Below are positions 11,201-21,700 of a stretch of DNA of 64,000 nt, one piece after another; the stretch's first letter is position 1, and every line of letters starts with the position of its first letter. Made by a program: the position numbers and the translations under genes. Origin of the DNA: Opisthocomus hoazin (lineage: Eukaryota; Chordata; Aves; Opisthocomiformes; Opisthocomidae); the NCBI RefSeq assembly GCF_030867145.1, contig NC_134414.1:80156504-80220503 (forward strand). The letters run 5' to 3'. The notes under the pieces are model-generated. The model ran no database searches. It was not told the DNA's origin and was given only the letters and a program-made list of their open reading frames with translations.

Positions 11201-14200
11201 GACCTGCAAAGTGACCTACTCTCACCTCTCAGATTATCTGAAGAGTGCTGCCATGACAGCATGAGGAAGCACAAGATTATGCACACCTCGGTGCTTGTGT
11301 TGTCAAATAAAACAATTCAATATTTACTTCTTAAATCCAACAATAAACAGAAGCATTAATAATACGTAGCTTATTAGATTTATGCTTTTACTGGGCATTT
11401 CCTCATGAATATAATACTACAGACATTTATTTAACTCGATGAGTATTTCACAGTATTTAGTCATTAAATTAAACCTCTCAGTATACACCCTTGTTAAAGT
11501 ATTTCAATTATATGAACAAAATTGTAATATCTCGTTGAATCTTCAGTTTTAAAAGTACGGAAGTATGACATTTAAGAAAACACATCATAATCCAAACCTT
11601 TCAGTATATAACTGATAACAAATTAGTGCAAGGTAAGTTTGTTTTTATAAAGATGTTGAATAGGAAACTGAAATGGTCTTGAAATAGTGTAACCTGAAAA
11701 AAAGTGTCTAGTCCAAAGTCTACTTATGCCTTGTGTCTGAAATAACTTATATAAGCTATGAAAAGACTAGAAGAAAACCTTTAGCTTTATTTATTCTCCT
11801 ATGAACACATCTCAGAATACTATGCATTTATCAGTGAAATACTACAGCGCTTCTTAAGCACATTTATCAGATCAACTGCCAACTCTCCCGAATTTTCTTC
11901 CTACGCCTCAAGCCTTCCCAGCGATCTAAAAACCCAAAACCCAAGCACTTCTCCCTACGCACACTGATCAAGTAATAGATATTCATATAAAGAGACACTA
12001 ACAGTACAGTCTTCAGCACTGTATGTAAAATCTTTTTGGCACAATAGGTGCTACACATTTCTCCAAAACATATCTTCAAGAGTGAAAAAAAAAAAAACAA
12101 CCCAAAAACACCACATATAAAAATCTAACTGCAACAAGCACAATTTGCTTTCCTAACTATATTCTAATTGACATATATTCATTACACAACCTAAAAACTA
12201 ATTATAATACGAAGCCTATTCACACTGAAATGAGATTCTGTCTAGAGTTTCTAATTAAAAATTAGACAATGTAAGCTCTTTCGTGTTACAATTTCACGAG
12301 TTTTGCCTTACCACAATTAGTATAGCCCATTACTGAGATAATGGGAAACTCGCGTTTTCTACGCTGAGTTCTAAGCAAAGACCTTTTTCTTCTTAGTTTC
12401 TCCAGGGCATTCCTAATTTTAAGTTCTTTTTCTTTCAAGATACGATTCTGTGTCTCCATGAATGTTTCACCTGAAAAATACCAATGAATAATTGGCAGAA
12501 TGGTCTGCAAGAGAAACAGTAAACCAAGGGATGCTGTGCATTTGGAAATCAAGTAAGCTAGCACTACAGCATATGAAGTTATAAATAAGCAACTAAAACG
12601 ATGAATTGCTGCCTACAAGTCAGAGTGATAGTAATTATTAAAACATAAGCTAAGCACTCTAGAATAACCACGTACACTTATGATAAACCCCTGTGGCAGC
12701 AAATTCTCTGTCCACGGCCACTTACTGAGCCAGTACAGACCAAAACTTTATTATGTGAGTTACTTTCCAATAGCTTGTTGTATGTTCACTTAATTCGATG
12801 CAGAACACAAACAGTTTTTCCTCCTGGCCTCCTCCATATAAAATAAGATGCAATTAAATTCGTTTAAAGGCTATGGAGAAAAAAAATCCTCCAATTCACG
12901 AGAATACTCAGACTTTACCTGAGCCCATGATGTATCTCGATCCACCTCTCTGCTGATCTAGCTGAGACACCTCATTCTTCAAATTCGACCTGGCAGTGGA
13001 GTAACAGCTAATTAGAAGCAATCTTCTTTAATCAAGCTATCCTAAAATGCCTAACAAATTTGAAGCAGTAGTGATATTCTAATAGCACAAATAAAAACAC
13101 TAAGTGACAGAGCTCTAAATAAAACCTGCTCATGGCGAGAAGCCTGGTGAAAAAAATCCAGACTTTTCTGGCTCCTCAACTGTGGTTTGAAAAATCGTGC
13201 AACTCTCTTAGCAAATCATAATAGCTGTTCCGAAATTTCAGAGAGCCAAAGATGCCTCTGATACCTCCACGCAACTAACATCAACTGCCACATACAAATA
13301 TTTCTATGCCATGTTAATGTAGAAATGTGGAAAACTCAGATACAAATTAATGCCTTAATTAATCTTCCTTGTTTATAGCTTTATTAAACCCATCAATATT
13401 ATATATGGGATGCACATATCCAATTCCTACACATTCTTGCAATCCATCTTTCACATTAGAAAGAACAGGGATTTTTTTAATGAGAAACATATTTTGTAAG
13501 ATTATCTGTTGAACATTTTCTGGTTTTGCCTCTCAGCACTGCAGAGGCTTAAAACAATGACATGATAGCAAATATTTCTATGCTCTGTTCAGTCACTGAG
13601 CATATTACGCAAGCACTGAAACAGTGTCATTTTTGTTTACAGTACAGTATTACAATTTTTGTTACTGTAAAGAAATAGTAACTAAAATATGTAAATATCA
13701 GTATGTGATTTGCACAGCTCGAAGTACCTGAGAAGTGGAATTTCGGCCAACGCTATCTGAAGTTTTGCTTCTTTGGTCCGGGCATTACAACGAAAAATGT
13801 GAAGTACAACTGTGTATCTGTCAAAGACTTTCACGCCCCAGGCATCTTCTAGTTCTTTCTGTATCCATGTAAGACAAAATAATCTAGATGTTTTCTGTCC
13901 CCCACAGTATTAGTAGATCAATTCCTACACAGCACTACAGTTACAGCTAGCTGATGGACACCTGAACTATACTGAGTATCTCAGGATTCCATTTCAATGG
14001 ATGGGTAATGATTATGAGCATGCAAGGGCAAAATTCGGTTGATGATGATGAAGCAAGGTGAAAAAGAGAGTTTAGAAGGCAGAACTTTATGTCTAGGCCC
14101 ATCAAATTCAGTGAGAATCCTTCCATTACCTTTAATGGATTCTGACAACAGCTCTTACAGCATATCTCTGAATCACGAATCTCAGTGGTTAAGTCCTTGC

Positions 14201-17200
14201 AAAAAATAATCATGAAATGCTGGTATGGGAAAGGATAGAGATAACATAGGAAAAGAAAGATGATTACAAAAATTTAAAAAAAAAAAAAATAAAGAGAGGA
14301 AAGCTGGAAAATTATTTCATAACCAGCTTTTCATTGAATACTTAAAAAATCCCAACCAACCAAAAACCAACCAAAAAACACCACTCTTGCTCTAATTCAG
14401 CAAAAGACACTAAGTTGCAGAGTTTGCACGTGCTTTACACCCTGCATGATGCTGTACATGCAAAAAAACCTAAAAAGTATTTATTTCAGTTTGTCTAAGC
14501 ATTTCAAAAAGCATCTACATTTCATGCATCAGTTGCTTTACTGCCAATATTAAAAAAAAAATAAATGAAGCATGCTCCTCCACTCAACATAATGCCTCCA
14601 TTTAAAATACGGTTTCTTTTCAAGGGTTAGGAATGAAAGTTGAAATATTTGAAACATTCAAATATGAGCAGGCTTATATTTACATCTCATATTCAAATTA
14701 AAATACAGCATCCACAAAACAATAGGAAAATAGGTACACTATTCATATAGATATAGAAACTTGTGCATATAGCTAATCCAAAACGTTGACATTCTTCATA
14801 ACAAAAGCTGTGTTACCATGCACATTTTGTGAGAAAGACCTTGGGTAACTTTTCCAACATTTTAAGTAGTGCCTTGAAGGCAAATGTGGAAGCGGTGTCC
14901 ATACTAAATGGCTATGAGGCTGCTGGAAAATGTCATGCACGAGAGCTGAAAATACATATATCAACAGTACAAATGTAATGGGACTTAAGCTTCCTTTCAA
15001 CAAAACTCAGCCCAGGTGGCTTCATATATAACCATTTGCAAATTCAAAGTTATAACCGACCCTACTTCTCTTAACATCAATAGCTTCTGAACAGTGCTAA
15101 TGTAAAGAATATGATTTTAGATTGTATCTCATTACCTTTGTTAGTGAAGATATTCTTTCCACATTCAAGAAGACAGCTGTCAGATGGGTCAATTTTTTAA
15201 TCTTTTCTAAAAGATCGATAACCATTACAAAATAGTGTTAAATGTAAATTCTTTTTTAAAAATATACAGAATATAAAACCATGTTGCACTGAGCAGAATG
15301 CTCGTAAAATACCAAATGGCATCATATTCTTTCTTCACAGAACGGTTGTATTCATACTAATTTAGTACTATATAAAACAACTGCCAGTTTCACTTACGTC
15401 AATCACATAAACATAGGGATTAAGTTGCCTGACACATTTCGGCGAGCATGGGTTATTTCTACTCTGTGTTGCTTCTGTAACCTTAAAAAAATTCTTTGAA
15501 GTTTGTCCATCATGCAGGTTTGCAGACAAACAAACTTCTCTCTTCAGCTTTCATGCCTATCCTTAAACAGTTCAGCTGCAGAAGTCGTCCATTTAGAATG
15601 ACGCTGAAAAATCTCAGTCCTTACCTGTTAAAACCTGAAAGTTTCCTTTGCCAAAAACAAACTTCTTGTCGGGATTTTTTGTAGGAATAATTATTTTATC
15701 TAAAACTGTCCAGTTCTGAAGGGTATCTACAAGAGCAACGGCTTCAGCAATCTGCAATCCAGCTTTGGGAACACAAAAGAAAAAAAAGAAAGAAAAAAAT
15801 TGTATTATGCCATCATAACTTTGCTCAGATTTCCAATAACTACAGTACATGCACAAAGAGGGAAAGACTAGGCTACACTGAAATTCTACTAGGGTATTTA
15901 TTTTAACCTCTAGCACAAGAAGCAGAATGTCTCACCTCTACTCAGAGTAATCAAACCCCTAGTTTGATGCAGTTTTGCCACACAAAGCATCTTTCTGCCA
16001 GTACAAATTATTTCCGTGGTTGTTGATTTAGAAGAATTTTTAACTGTATCGTCATCAAGGAAATTACCAAGTTTTTTGCCTCAACAAGTGAAACAAGTAA
16101 CTAGTTGGAAAATAAACTCTGTTATTTCAGATGAGCACAAAAGCACGTGATTAATTCCTTGGTGTTTAGCAGCAATATCTAAAGAATTACTAATACAGCA
16201 CATCCTGCTGCTAACTTTACTAGTTCTTATGCATAAAGAACCTACACTGATTTATTACTTGCTAAAACCAGCAGATTCCAATCCTGTATTCTGGTTTATC
16301 AGTCACTTTAAAAAAATAAAAATTTAAAAAAATCTATATGGCAAAGCACTGATTTTTGAGGACTTAATGAAATTGCAAAGACTACGTGGGCATATCAGAT
16401 CAGTAGATTCAGTTCTGATTTGCCAAACAGGAATAAGATCCTCTTTTCGTAACAGACTTGTCAAGTTTCTCTAGATAGCAAAACATAATTGATATATTAC
16501 CTAGGTTACCTTAGTCCAAAAGGTAATATACTTTTAAAGATAGCCATGATCCTCTTTCTCCTCATGTTGTTAGCATTCCTTGTAAAATGCACAGACTCCT
16601 TGTTGTACCTGTAGTGTTTCAACAATCATTCCAAAACATTTGTTCAGACTTCAGGCTCTTCATCTGGAGGGCCTAGATAAATGGAAAGGGATCGCTGCTA
16701 TTCTTCTGTATGTCTGGACAGAAAGGTGCCTTTGTTTGTGGTTGGTTTCCCCCCCCCCCCCCCCCAGTTGTAAAATTGGAATGCTTATGTAAATTCTGAA
16801 AAGTTGACAAACTTTATTCCGCAAAGGGACAATTTATTATAACTAGCAGCACTAACAAAACTGAGATTTTACGTTCACGGCATGATGAACTTGACTATGA
16901 GGAATATCATATGTAAGTTGACCTATGTGTATAAAACCAACTTACAAAACGCTTCATCCTTTCTATCACAGCTGTGTAATTAGTGCTTGCAGAAACACCA
17001 CCAAGCCAAATTCATCTTGCATGTTAAGCATGCATGATTAAGGCATATGCATCAGATAGCTAGGAGGATTTCTGAGGGAAATATAAGAACAGCAATGCTA
17101 ATTAAGGTTCTCACAAAGGAATTATTGGCGACCGCATCCCCATGTAACCAGACAAGCGCACTCCCTTAAGCCCACGAGAGGACTCCTTTACCCAAGACCT

Positions 17201-17957
17201 CAGCTTCAGCCATGCTCTCTTTCACGGACAGGAGGGTACGGCGGCCCTTTGGCCAACACCCGCGCAAGCCTCAGGCTGGAGAGCACGGCTGAGGCCTGAA
17301 GGCCACCGACCCGCGGCTCCCGAGGGGGAAGGCGGCTTAGGCAACCCGCACAGGCCGGGCGCGGAGCCGCCCTGCCTTCCGCGGCCCAACGCCGGCGCGC
17401 TCTGCAAGGCGGCGCACCCGGAGAGAGCGCCTGGTCCCTTACAGAGCAGGGAACGCCGGCCTGGGCCGCCCGCCCGCCCGCTCCCCGTTTGTACCCCGCG
17501 GCGCCACCACCGGCGCCGGGGCCGCGCGGGCGGGCCTGCCCCGACCGGCGAGGCGGGCAAGGGTGGCGGGGCCGCCGGCCCGCGGACCGGCCCCAGCCGC
17601 CGGCGCCCGCCCCGACGCACCCGTGGTGAGCTGCGCCTTCTTCGGGCCCCACTTCACGGCCGGCTGCACCACGGCCACCCGCTGCGCGCCGGGCCCCGCG
17701 GCCAGCGGAGACGGGCCCAGCAGCTCCGCCAGCTCCGCCTCGTCCTCCTCATCGCCATCCTCATCCTCTTCTCCACCCCCGCCGCCGCCCGCCCGCGGTG
17801 GCTCGCCCCTCCCGAGTGGCCGCTGGGGAGCCCACAGGTGAGCGGCGGCGCTGAGCAGGCGGGCGGACAGCGGCCCGCCGCGGCACGGCGCCGTGCCGAG
17901 AGCCGCCGCCCGCCGGCAGCGCAGCAGGAGCCGCTGCAAGAGGCGGCCGGGCCCCAT
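8131..17957 (-). CDS. GTPBP6: GTPBP6, HflX-type mitochondrial GTP-binding protein, complete, 10 exons
   Basis: This is the eukaryotic HflX relative, which acts in the mitochondrial matrix in recycling and assembly of the mitoribosome (family knowledge). The ten coding exons total 1560 bp, encoding 519 residues against about 516 in human. An Arg/Leu-rich presequence (residues 1-40) is followed by a Gly/acidic linker (57-75). Next comes the HflX N-terminal domain, with FGKGNF near 150 and CNARTKEAKLQIALAE near 210. The G domain has G1 GYTNCGKTT (298-306), G3 DTIGF (346-350), G4 NKVD (415-418) and G5 SAL (434-436). The start ATG at 17957 has G at -3 and +4, and there is no in-frame ATG upstream. 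Introns of 310-1858 bp hold no recognisable transposon, which is unlike the STAG gene next door. The gene is head-to-head with STAG and tail-to-tail with PLCXD1. Confidence 0.96.
8749..8901 (-). CDS. GTPBP6: GTPBP6 exon 9 (G5 motif)
   Basis: A 153-bp exon between CTTTCAG and GTAATT, phase 2 in and out. It carries the G5 motif ISALHGHGLEELKEEI and ends LTVNVNLEGPQL before the split Arg codon. Confidence 0.95.
9212..9360 (-). CDS. GTPBP6: GTPBP6 exon 8 (G4 motif)
   Basis: A 149-bp exon, phase 0 in and phase 2 out, between TTGCTAG and GTAAGC. It encodes DLIVHVRDITHPE through LLDSMVEVHNKVDMIE. NKVD is the guanine-specificity motif. Confidence 0.95.
9361..10745 (-). other. GTPBP6 intron 7
   Basis: A 1.4-kb intron. 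It contains a 115-codon plus-strand open frame at 10188-10535 with no family features, which I regard as chance. No transposon was recognised. Confidence 0.6.
10746..10954 (-). CDS. GTPBP6: GTPBP6 exon 7 (G1 end, G2, G3)
   Basis: A 209-bp exon between TTAATTAG and GTAAGT, phase 1 in and phase 0 out. It completes the P-loop (GKTTLIKALTGD). It then carries QPRDQLFATLD, with the switch I threonine, and the G3 motif YVDTIGFLTDLPHNLVESF. Confidence 0.96.
10955..12311 (-). other. GTPBP6 intron 6
   Basis: A 1.36-kb A/T-rich intron splitting the P-loop between Cys302 and Lys304. A 77-codon open frame at 11867-12100 has no recognisable features. No repeat was recognised. Confidence 0.6.
12312..12470 (-). 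CDS. GTPBP6: GTPBP6 exon 6 (basic helix and start of P-loop)
   Basis: A 159-bp exon between TTTTTCAG and GTAAGG, phase 1 in and out. It encodes the charged HflX linker helix (ILKEKELKIRNALEKLRRKR), then REFPIISVMGYTNCG. Reading on into the intron gives a false P-loop end; splicing to exon 7 restores GKTT. Confidence 0.95.
12919..12989 (-). CDS. GTPBP6: GTPBP6 exon 5
   Basis: A 71-bp exon, phase 2 in and phase 1 out, between ACTGCCAG and GTAAAG. It encodes SNLKNEVSQLDQQRGGSRYI followed by MGSG, aligning with the human SRYIMGSG segment. Confidence 0.93.
13728..13858 (-). CDS. GTPBP6: GTPBP6 exon 4 (HflX N-terminal domain)
   Basis: A 131-bp exon, phase 0 in and phase 2 out, between GGATACAG and GTACTT. 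It encodes KELEDAWGVKVFDRYTVVLH, then IFRCNARTKEAKLQIALAE, a strongly conserved HflX signature. Confidence 0.95.
13859..15135 (-). other. GTPBP6 intron 3
   Basis: A 1.28-kb A/T-rich intron. Two minus-strand open frames of 76-88 codons (13947-14213, 14773-15003) have no recognisable domain. No repeat was recognised. Confidence 0.6.
15136..15206 (-). CDS. GTPBP6: GTPBP6 exon 3
   Basis: A 71-bp exon, phase 1 in and phase 0 out, between CTTTTAG and GTAATG. It encodes EKIKKLTHLTAVFLNVERIS, then SLTK, matching the human FLNVERM segment. Confidence 0.93.
15625..15762 (-). CDS. GTPBP6: GTPBP6 exon 2
   Basis: A 138-bp exon, phase 1 in and out, between CCCAAAG and GTAAGG. It encodes AGLQIAEAVALVDTLQNW, then KKFVFGKGNFQVLT. 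The FGKGNF motif is typical of HflX N-terminal domains. Confidence 0.94.
15763..17620 (-). other. GTPBP6 intron 1
   Basis: A 1.86-kb intron, A/T-rich on the exon 2 side and entering the CpG island near 17200. It holds the 17-base C run at 16749. The open frames within 17206-17652 come from the GC-rich composition. Confidence 0.6.
16749..16765. repeat. Poly-C run (17 bases)
   Basis: Seventeen consecutive C on the plus strand, hence G17 in the sense of GTPBP6 intron 1. Such runs can fold as a G-quadruplex and are prone to length change and sequencing error. Confidence 0.9.
17621..17957 (-). CDS. GTPBP6: GTPBP6 exon 1 (mitochondrial presequence)
   Basis: A 337-bp coding part, phase 1 out, donor GTGCGT. 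It opens with MGPGRLLQRLLLRCRRAAAL, rich in Arg and Leu and free of acidic residues, as expected of a matrix-targeting signal. A run of six Gly and an Asp/Glu stretch follow, then VAVVQPAVKWGPKKAQLTT, which aligns with the human VKWGP segment. Confidence 0.92.
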
Positions 17958-18088
17958 CGCGCAGCCCTCGGCACCCGCTCCCCCGGGCCAGCCAGCGGGA
18001 AGGACCGTCACGGGGCGCGCGCTACCACCACACCGGTACGGAAGCCCCAAAGCACCGACGCACCGCCCCGCCCACCCGCAATGTGGGC

Positions 18089-18094
18089 CACGTG
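18089..18094. promoter_or_regulatory. E-box CACGTG between the divergent genes
   Basis: Palindromic CACGTG in the context GCCACGTGAC, flanked by GC boxes, 132 bp upstream of the GTPBP6 start and 664 bp upstream of the STAG start. USF, MYC/MAX and MGA-type factors bind this motif. Binding here is inference. Confidence 0.5.
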
Positions 18095-18238
18095 ACAGCG
18101 ATCCCCGCCCCTGATAGGCCGGGTGGCGCCCGGGGGCGGCTGTGATTGACGCTGGGCCTGGGCCGCCGCAGCGGGGGGAGAGGGGAGCCGGGCGGCGGGC
18201 GCGCGCTCTCGGGCCTGGGGCGCGCGCCCGCGGGGCAG

Positions 18239-18609
18239 GTGAGCGCGTGCGGGTGGGCGAGGGCCCCGCGCGCCCCGGGCCCGCCCTCCGCTGCCGCCGG
18301 CCGTGACGTCCCCCGAGGGCGGCGGCGATGGCCCTGGGGCGGCCCGGCTGCGCGGCGCCGGGAGCGTAGCGGCGGCCTGCCCGAGGGGCGAGGAGGGCGG
18401 GCGGTGCGGCCCCGGGCCGGCGGCCCTGTGCGCGGTGCCCTCGGGAGGGCTCCTCGGGCGCGGCGGTGCCGCCTCCGCGTTCTCCTCTCCGGGTCGGTTT
18501 CCCTCAGGAAGGTGGGTCCCCGTCTGCCAGCGGGCCGTGCGGGGCCCTCCTGCCTTGGCTCTGGGGGAGCTGCCGGGAATTAACTCTTTTTGTCTTATTT
18601 CCTTGACAG
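18239..18609 (+). other. Probable 5' UTR intron of the STAG gene
   Basis: Donor CAG/GTGAGC follows the GC-rich leader. The acceptor is strong: a T-rich tract ending TTTCCTTGACAG. Splicing would join a 5' UTR exon ending at 18238 to the exon that carries the start codon, 18610-18796. Inferred from the sites alone. Confidence 0.5.
18304..18310. promoter_or_regulatory. CRE-like TGACGTC
   Basis: Seven of eight bases of the palindromic CRE (TGACGTCA), inside the CpG island and within the proposed 5' UTR intron. A possible CREB/ATF site. Confidence 0.35.
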
Positions 18610-18733
18610 TCTGTGGCCGCTGTTTCGCCGGCAAGAGTCAGAGCTTCGTGAAGTTTTTAGCCCTGCCGATCCTGTCGAAGTTTCCTCAGGGGCGGTGCGG
18701 GCCGCGTTAGCTTGCCGTCCGTCTGCGCTGCTC

Positions 18734-18756
18734 ATGAAATAATGCGGCGGACATGA
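18734..18756 (+). promoter_or_regulatory. Two overlapping upstream ORFs abutting the STAG start
   Basis: uORF1 is ATG AAA TAA (18734-18742). The last A of its stop begins uORF2, ATG CGG CGG ACA TGA (18742-18756). The stop of uORF2 overlaps the main start codon as ATGA at 18753. Three start codons are thus chained by stop/start overlaps, a layout that could limit translation of the main ORF or make it depend on reinitiation. Confidence 0.6.
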
Positions 18757-18796
18757 TAGCCGAGCCCCACGCAGCCAGCAACCTCCCCAGCCAAAA
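18753..18796 (+). CDS. STAG gene exon 1 (start codon)
   Basis: 44 coding bases, phase 2 out, donor GTAAGA. They encode [14 protein letters not shown] plus AA of a split codon. The first A of exon 2 completes Lys. This start was chosen because its phase fits exon 2 exactly and its first residues match those of STAG2. G at -3. Confidence 0.75.
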
Positions 18797-21700
18797 GTAA
18801 GAGCCGGCGCGGGCTGCCTGTGAGACTTGTGGGTGAATTAGGGCGCTGTCCCTCGAATTTGTGCCCCGTGGATAGCGGGGTGCTCTACAACGTGACATTT
18901 CAGGTGGGAGGGGAAAAAAAAAGGGATTTGCTATGCTCTGTGTCTTGTTACTAATGTCTCGATTTTATTCCCTTTTGTGCGCTGTTTAGCATCTTCTTAA
19001 CATAGTGTTCTATGCGGATTGACAGGGACCTTGGCCTTACAGGCTTTTCTGGGCCTTATTCCCTGAGGTGCAAATTAATCTACTTTGGAAAAAAAAATAC
19101 CAGGCAGATTCATAATCAACGCATGTGTTCACTTCAGTGGTGAATTTGGCGATGCTGGGGGAGGAAGAGTGCAAAGTAATCTGTAGTGTCCCTGTTGGCA
19201 GTGAGGGGGGCATTGCTTCTCTGTAGCTGTTTTTGTCAGGGATACCTCAAGTCTTTTCCCTTTCACAGTGTATGTTTTCAGTCATCAGTTGAAATGACCT
19301 TTAAACTAAACATATTCATGTCATTGTTTACAGAATGCTATTTGGAAGTAGAAAGAGCAGGTATAAATAAATAAGTTGTAAAGTTAAAACATTTGGGCAT
19401 ATCTTGTCTAGTTTCAGAGAGTGAAGCTGCTTAGATGTCCAACGTTGCACGCTTTGGACTCATTGCAGCCCAGCCTTTGCAGACCCTGTCACCTTGTGAG
19501 CAAGTCTGCTCCAGGTCTAACGAAAGCAGAGATGTATTTCCTGTAGTCCATGATGACAATTAATATAGTTTCCCATATGTCCTTTCCAGTATGTTTCATC
19601 TGAGCCCAGCCTATTAGTTTCAGAAGTGTCAGGAAGGCACCTGGCAATTGTTTAGCTGAGCTTCTTATGTTGCTTCTATAGATGAAACAGTTGTAGTGAA
19701 ATTTATAATTTTGAAAATCTACAGGTAGGGTTTGTCCAGTAATGTACCTTAATTGTTCCTTTTACATAGCTAAAGGAATATATTATCTCTTTGTTAGAGA
19801 TAGCTTTCTTTTTAAACGTGAGTCACTAAATCTGCTCCGGAAGTTTATTAAGAGGAGAAAACTGAATTCAGAAATTCTTGCAGTAGTGTTGTGTTTGAGG
19901 ACTAAACAAAGGAGTTTGCTTCCTTCCTACGTAAAGTGTTCTTATCTCATCAGTAATACTTAAAGTGCTAGTGAAAGGACCGTACTGTGGTAGGAATGCG
20001 AGCTAAAAATGAATCTGTGAGCCACATGTAACAGGGTATAAAGGTGAAAATTAGGATGAGATAGGAATGGATTTTTGCCTATGCTTTCTTGCTGGTTGCG
20101 GATGGAAACAAAGTAAATGGCTGAGAACTGTTTCTTACCAGTGCGTAAGGCAGTGAGTTTAGGTATGCAAAAATGCTCAGTATGGTGTAGACTAAGAGGG
20201 GAGCAAAAAAAAAAAAGGACTAGTTCAAAATTTGCCAAACCTACTGTTGCACTTATATAGTTGAAAAGATGCTAAATGGAGTTACATAAGGGATCGCTGC
20301 AGAAGTGATGGCATCATTCCGCAACTAGATAGTTGCAGTGGTAACAGTGTTGCTGTTACTAATAGTGGTTACTGTTTTGCTCAAGAAGAGGATGTCTGAA
20401 TTCTTTTTACAGCTTCTTCAACAGAATCTTAGTTATGCAAATAAAAATTCCATTAAAATAATGATAGAATCATAGAATAAATTTGGGTTGGAAGGGACCT
20501 TATAGGTCATCTAGTTCCAACCCTCCTGCCATAGGCAGGGACACCTTCCTCTAGACCAGGTTGCTCAAAGTCCTGTACCATAATACCTCATTTAATTTCG
20601 AAGTGGTTCAGTTTCTGGTTCTGTTCTAGTTCCTGCAAATGTTTAAGTACCTGCCTTATGAATAGCTTTACTAGAAATATCAGTATTAAAAGGAAAATAA
20701 AAAAAAGAGGAAGGAGAAACTTGAGTATTGATAGTAGTTGGATTTAAAAAAAAAATCTCTATTTTGTGTGGGTTGTCTGTTGTAGCATGTTGCTTCCTGT
20801 GGCATTGCTGTGTGCTGTGGAGTGTTAATAACCAAAACAATTCAGAAACTAAGTGGCTTTTAGTATTAGTATTTAGTGCTTAATTACTTTTGCGGAGTGT
20901 TTAAGACAGGTATTTAGTACGTGTGTGAAAGTTACTCTTAACTGGTTTCATCACAGAGGTATTGTTTTGCTTGGTGTTGTTAGCCCAATGTGAGGAAGCT
21001 GTAGATCAATGGTCTTCTCATTCTTGCAGGTTTTGCTGAGCTTTGGTAAGGACGCTGTTATGGAACAGGCGTTCGCTTGCTTTGTTGAGCCCCTTTTGCT
21101 CCAGGTACATTTTGCCTGGCGTAAGCTGACAAAGTAAGTAGCACAGGGCCAGTAGATACCATCCGTAGTGCCATCCTTCAGGGTGTTCTTGGGAAAGAGA
21201 TGCCTGAGTTAAAGCTTCAAAGAAGTGTATTCTATTCAGGGATATGAAAAGCAGTACATGATCAGACAAGTACTTGACTATACTGTTCTGCAGCATTATG
21301 ATTTTTTTAATTATTTAAATGTTTTGATTCAACTTGGACTTAATTATAGTTGCTGTAGTCTAATGAAATAAATTTATTTTCATTGTGGGATAGAGTAAGT
21401 TGCTGAATAGTACGTGCAAACAATTCATGAAAATTGTTTAAGAGTATATTGACTACTATGCTGAGGTATAATGCAGAAACAAGTAATGTGTGTTGCCACG
21501 CTGTTGACTGGCATCTGAGTTGTAGTTCTAGTGAAACAGCGCAAGTAAGAACACGTTAGTCCAGCCCCGTAATTTTACATTCTGCTTTGAAATCAAGAGT
21601 GAAAGGATTTAATCACGTACAAGAAGAATCCAAACATGTTTGTCAAGAAGCTGCTTCTTGTTTATTTGTGATCTGTAGAAGAAACTGGGAAGAGCTAACT

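Larger units (their letters stand above)
17200..18720. promoter_or_regulatory. CpG island, two-way promoter of GTPBP6 and STAG
   Basis: A sharply G+C- and CpG-rich block inside A/T-rich surroundings. It contains the first exon of GTPBP6 (minus) and the 5' exons of the STAG gene (plus), whose start codons are 796 bp apart and diverge. GC boxes lie at about 18063-18075 and 18103-18111. An E-box is at 18089 and a CRE-like site at 18304. There is no convincing TATA box. A shared CpG-island promoter is an inference from layout. Confidence 0.85.

Noticed and set aside
17958-18050. N-terminal extension of GTPBP6 to 18050
   Set aside because: The codon there is TTG, not ATG. The first ATG in frame is 17957, with a good context and a proper presequence.
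18008-18634. Long minus- and plus-strand open frames in the CpG island (for example 18008-18634 and 18146-18583)
   Set aside because: Pro/Arg/Gly/Ala-rich readings are expected from stop-poor GC-rich DNA. Reading the same DNA as promoter and 5' UTR explains it.
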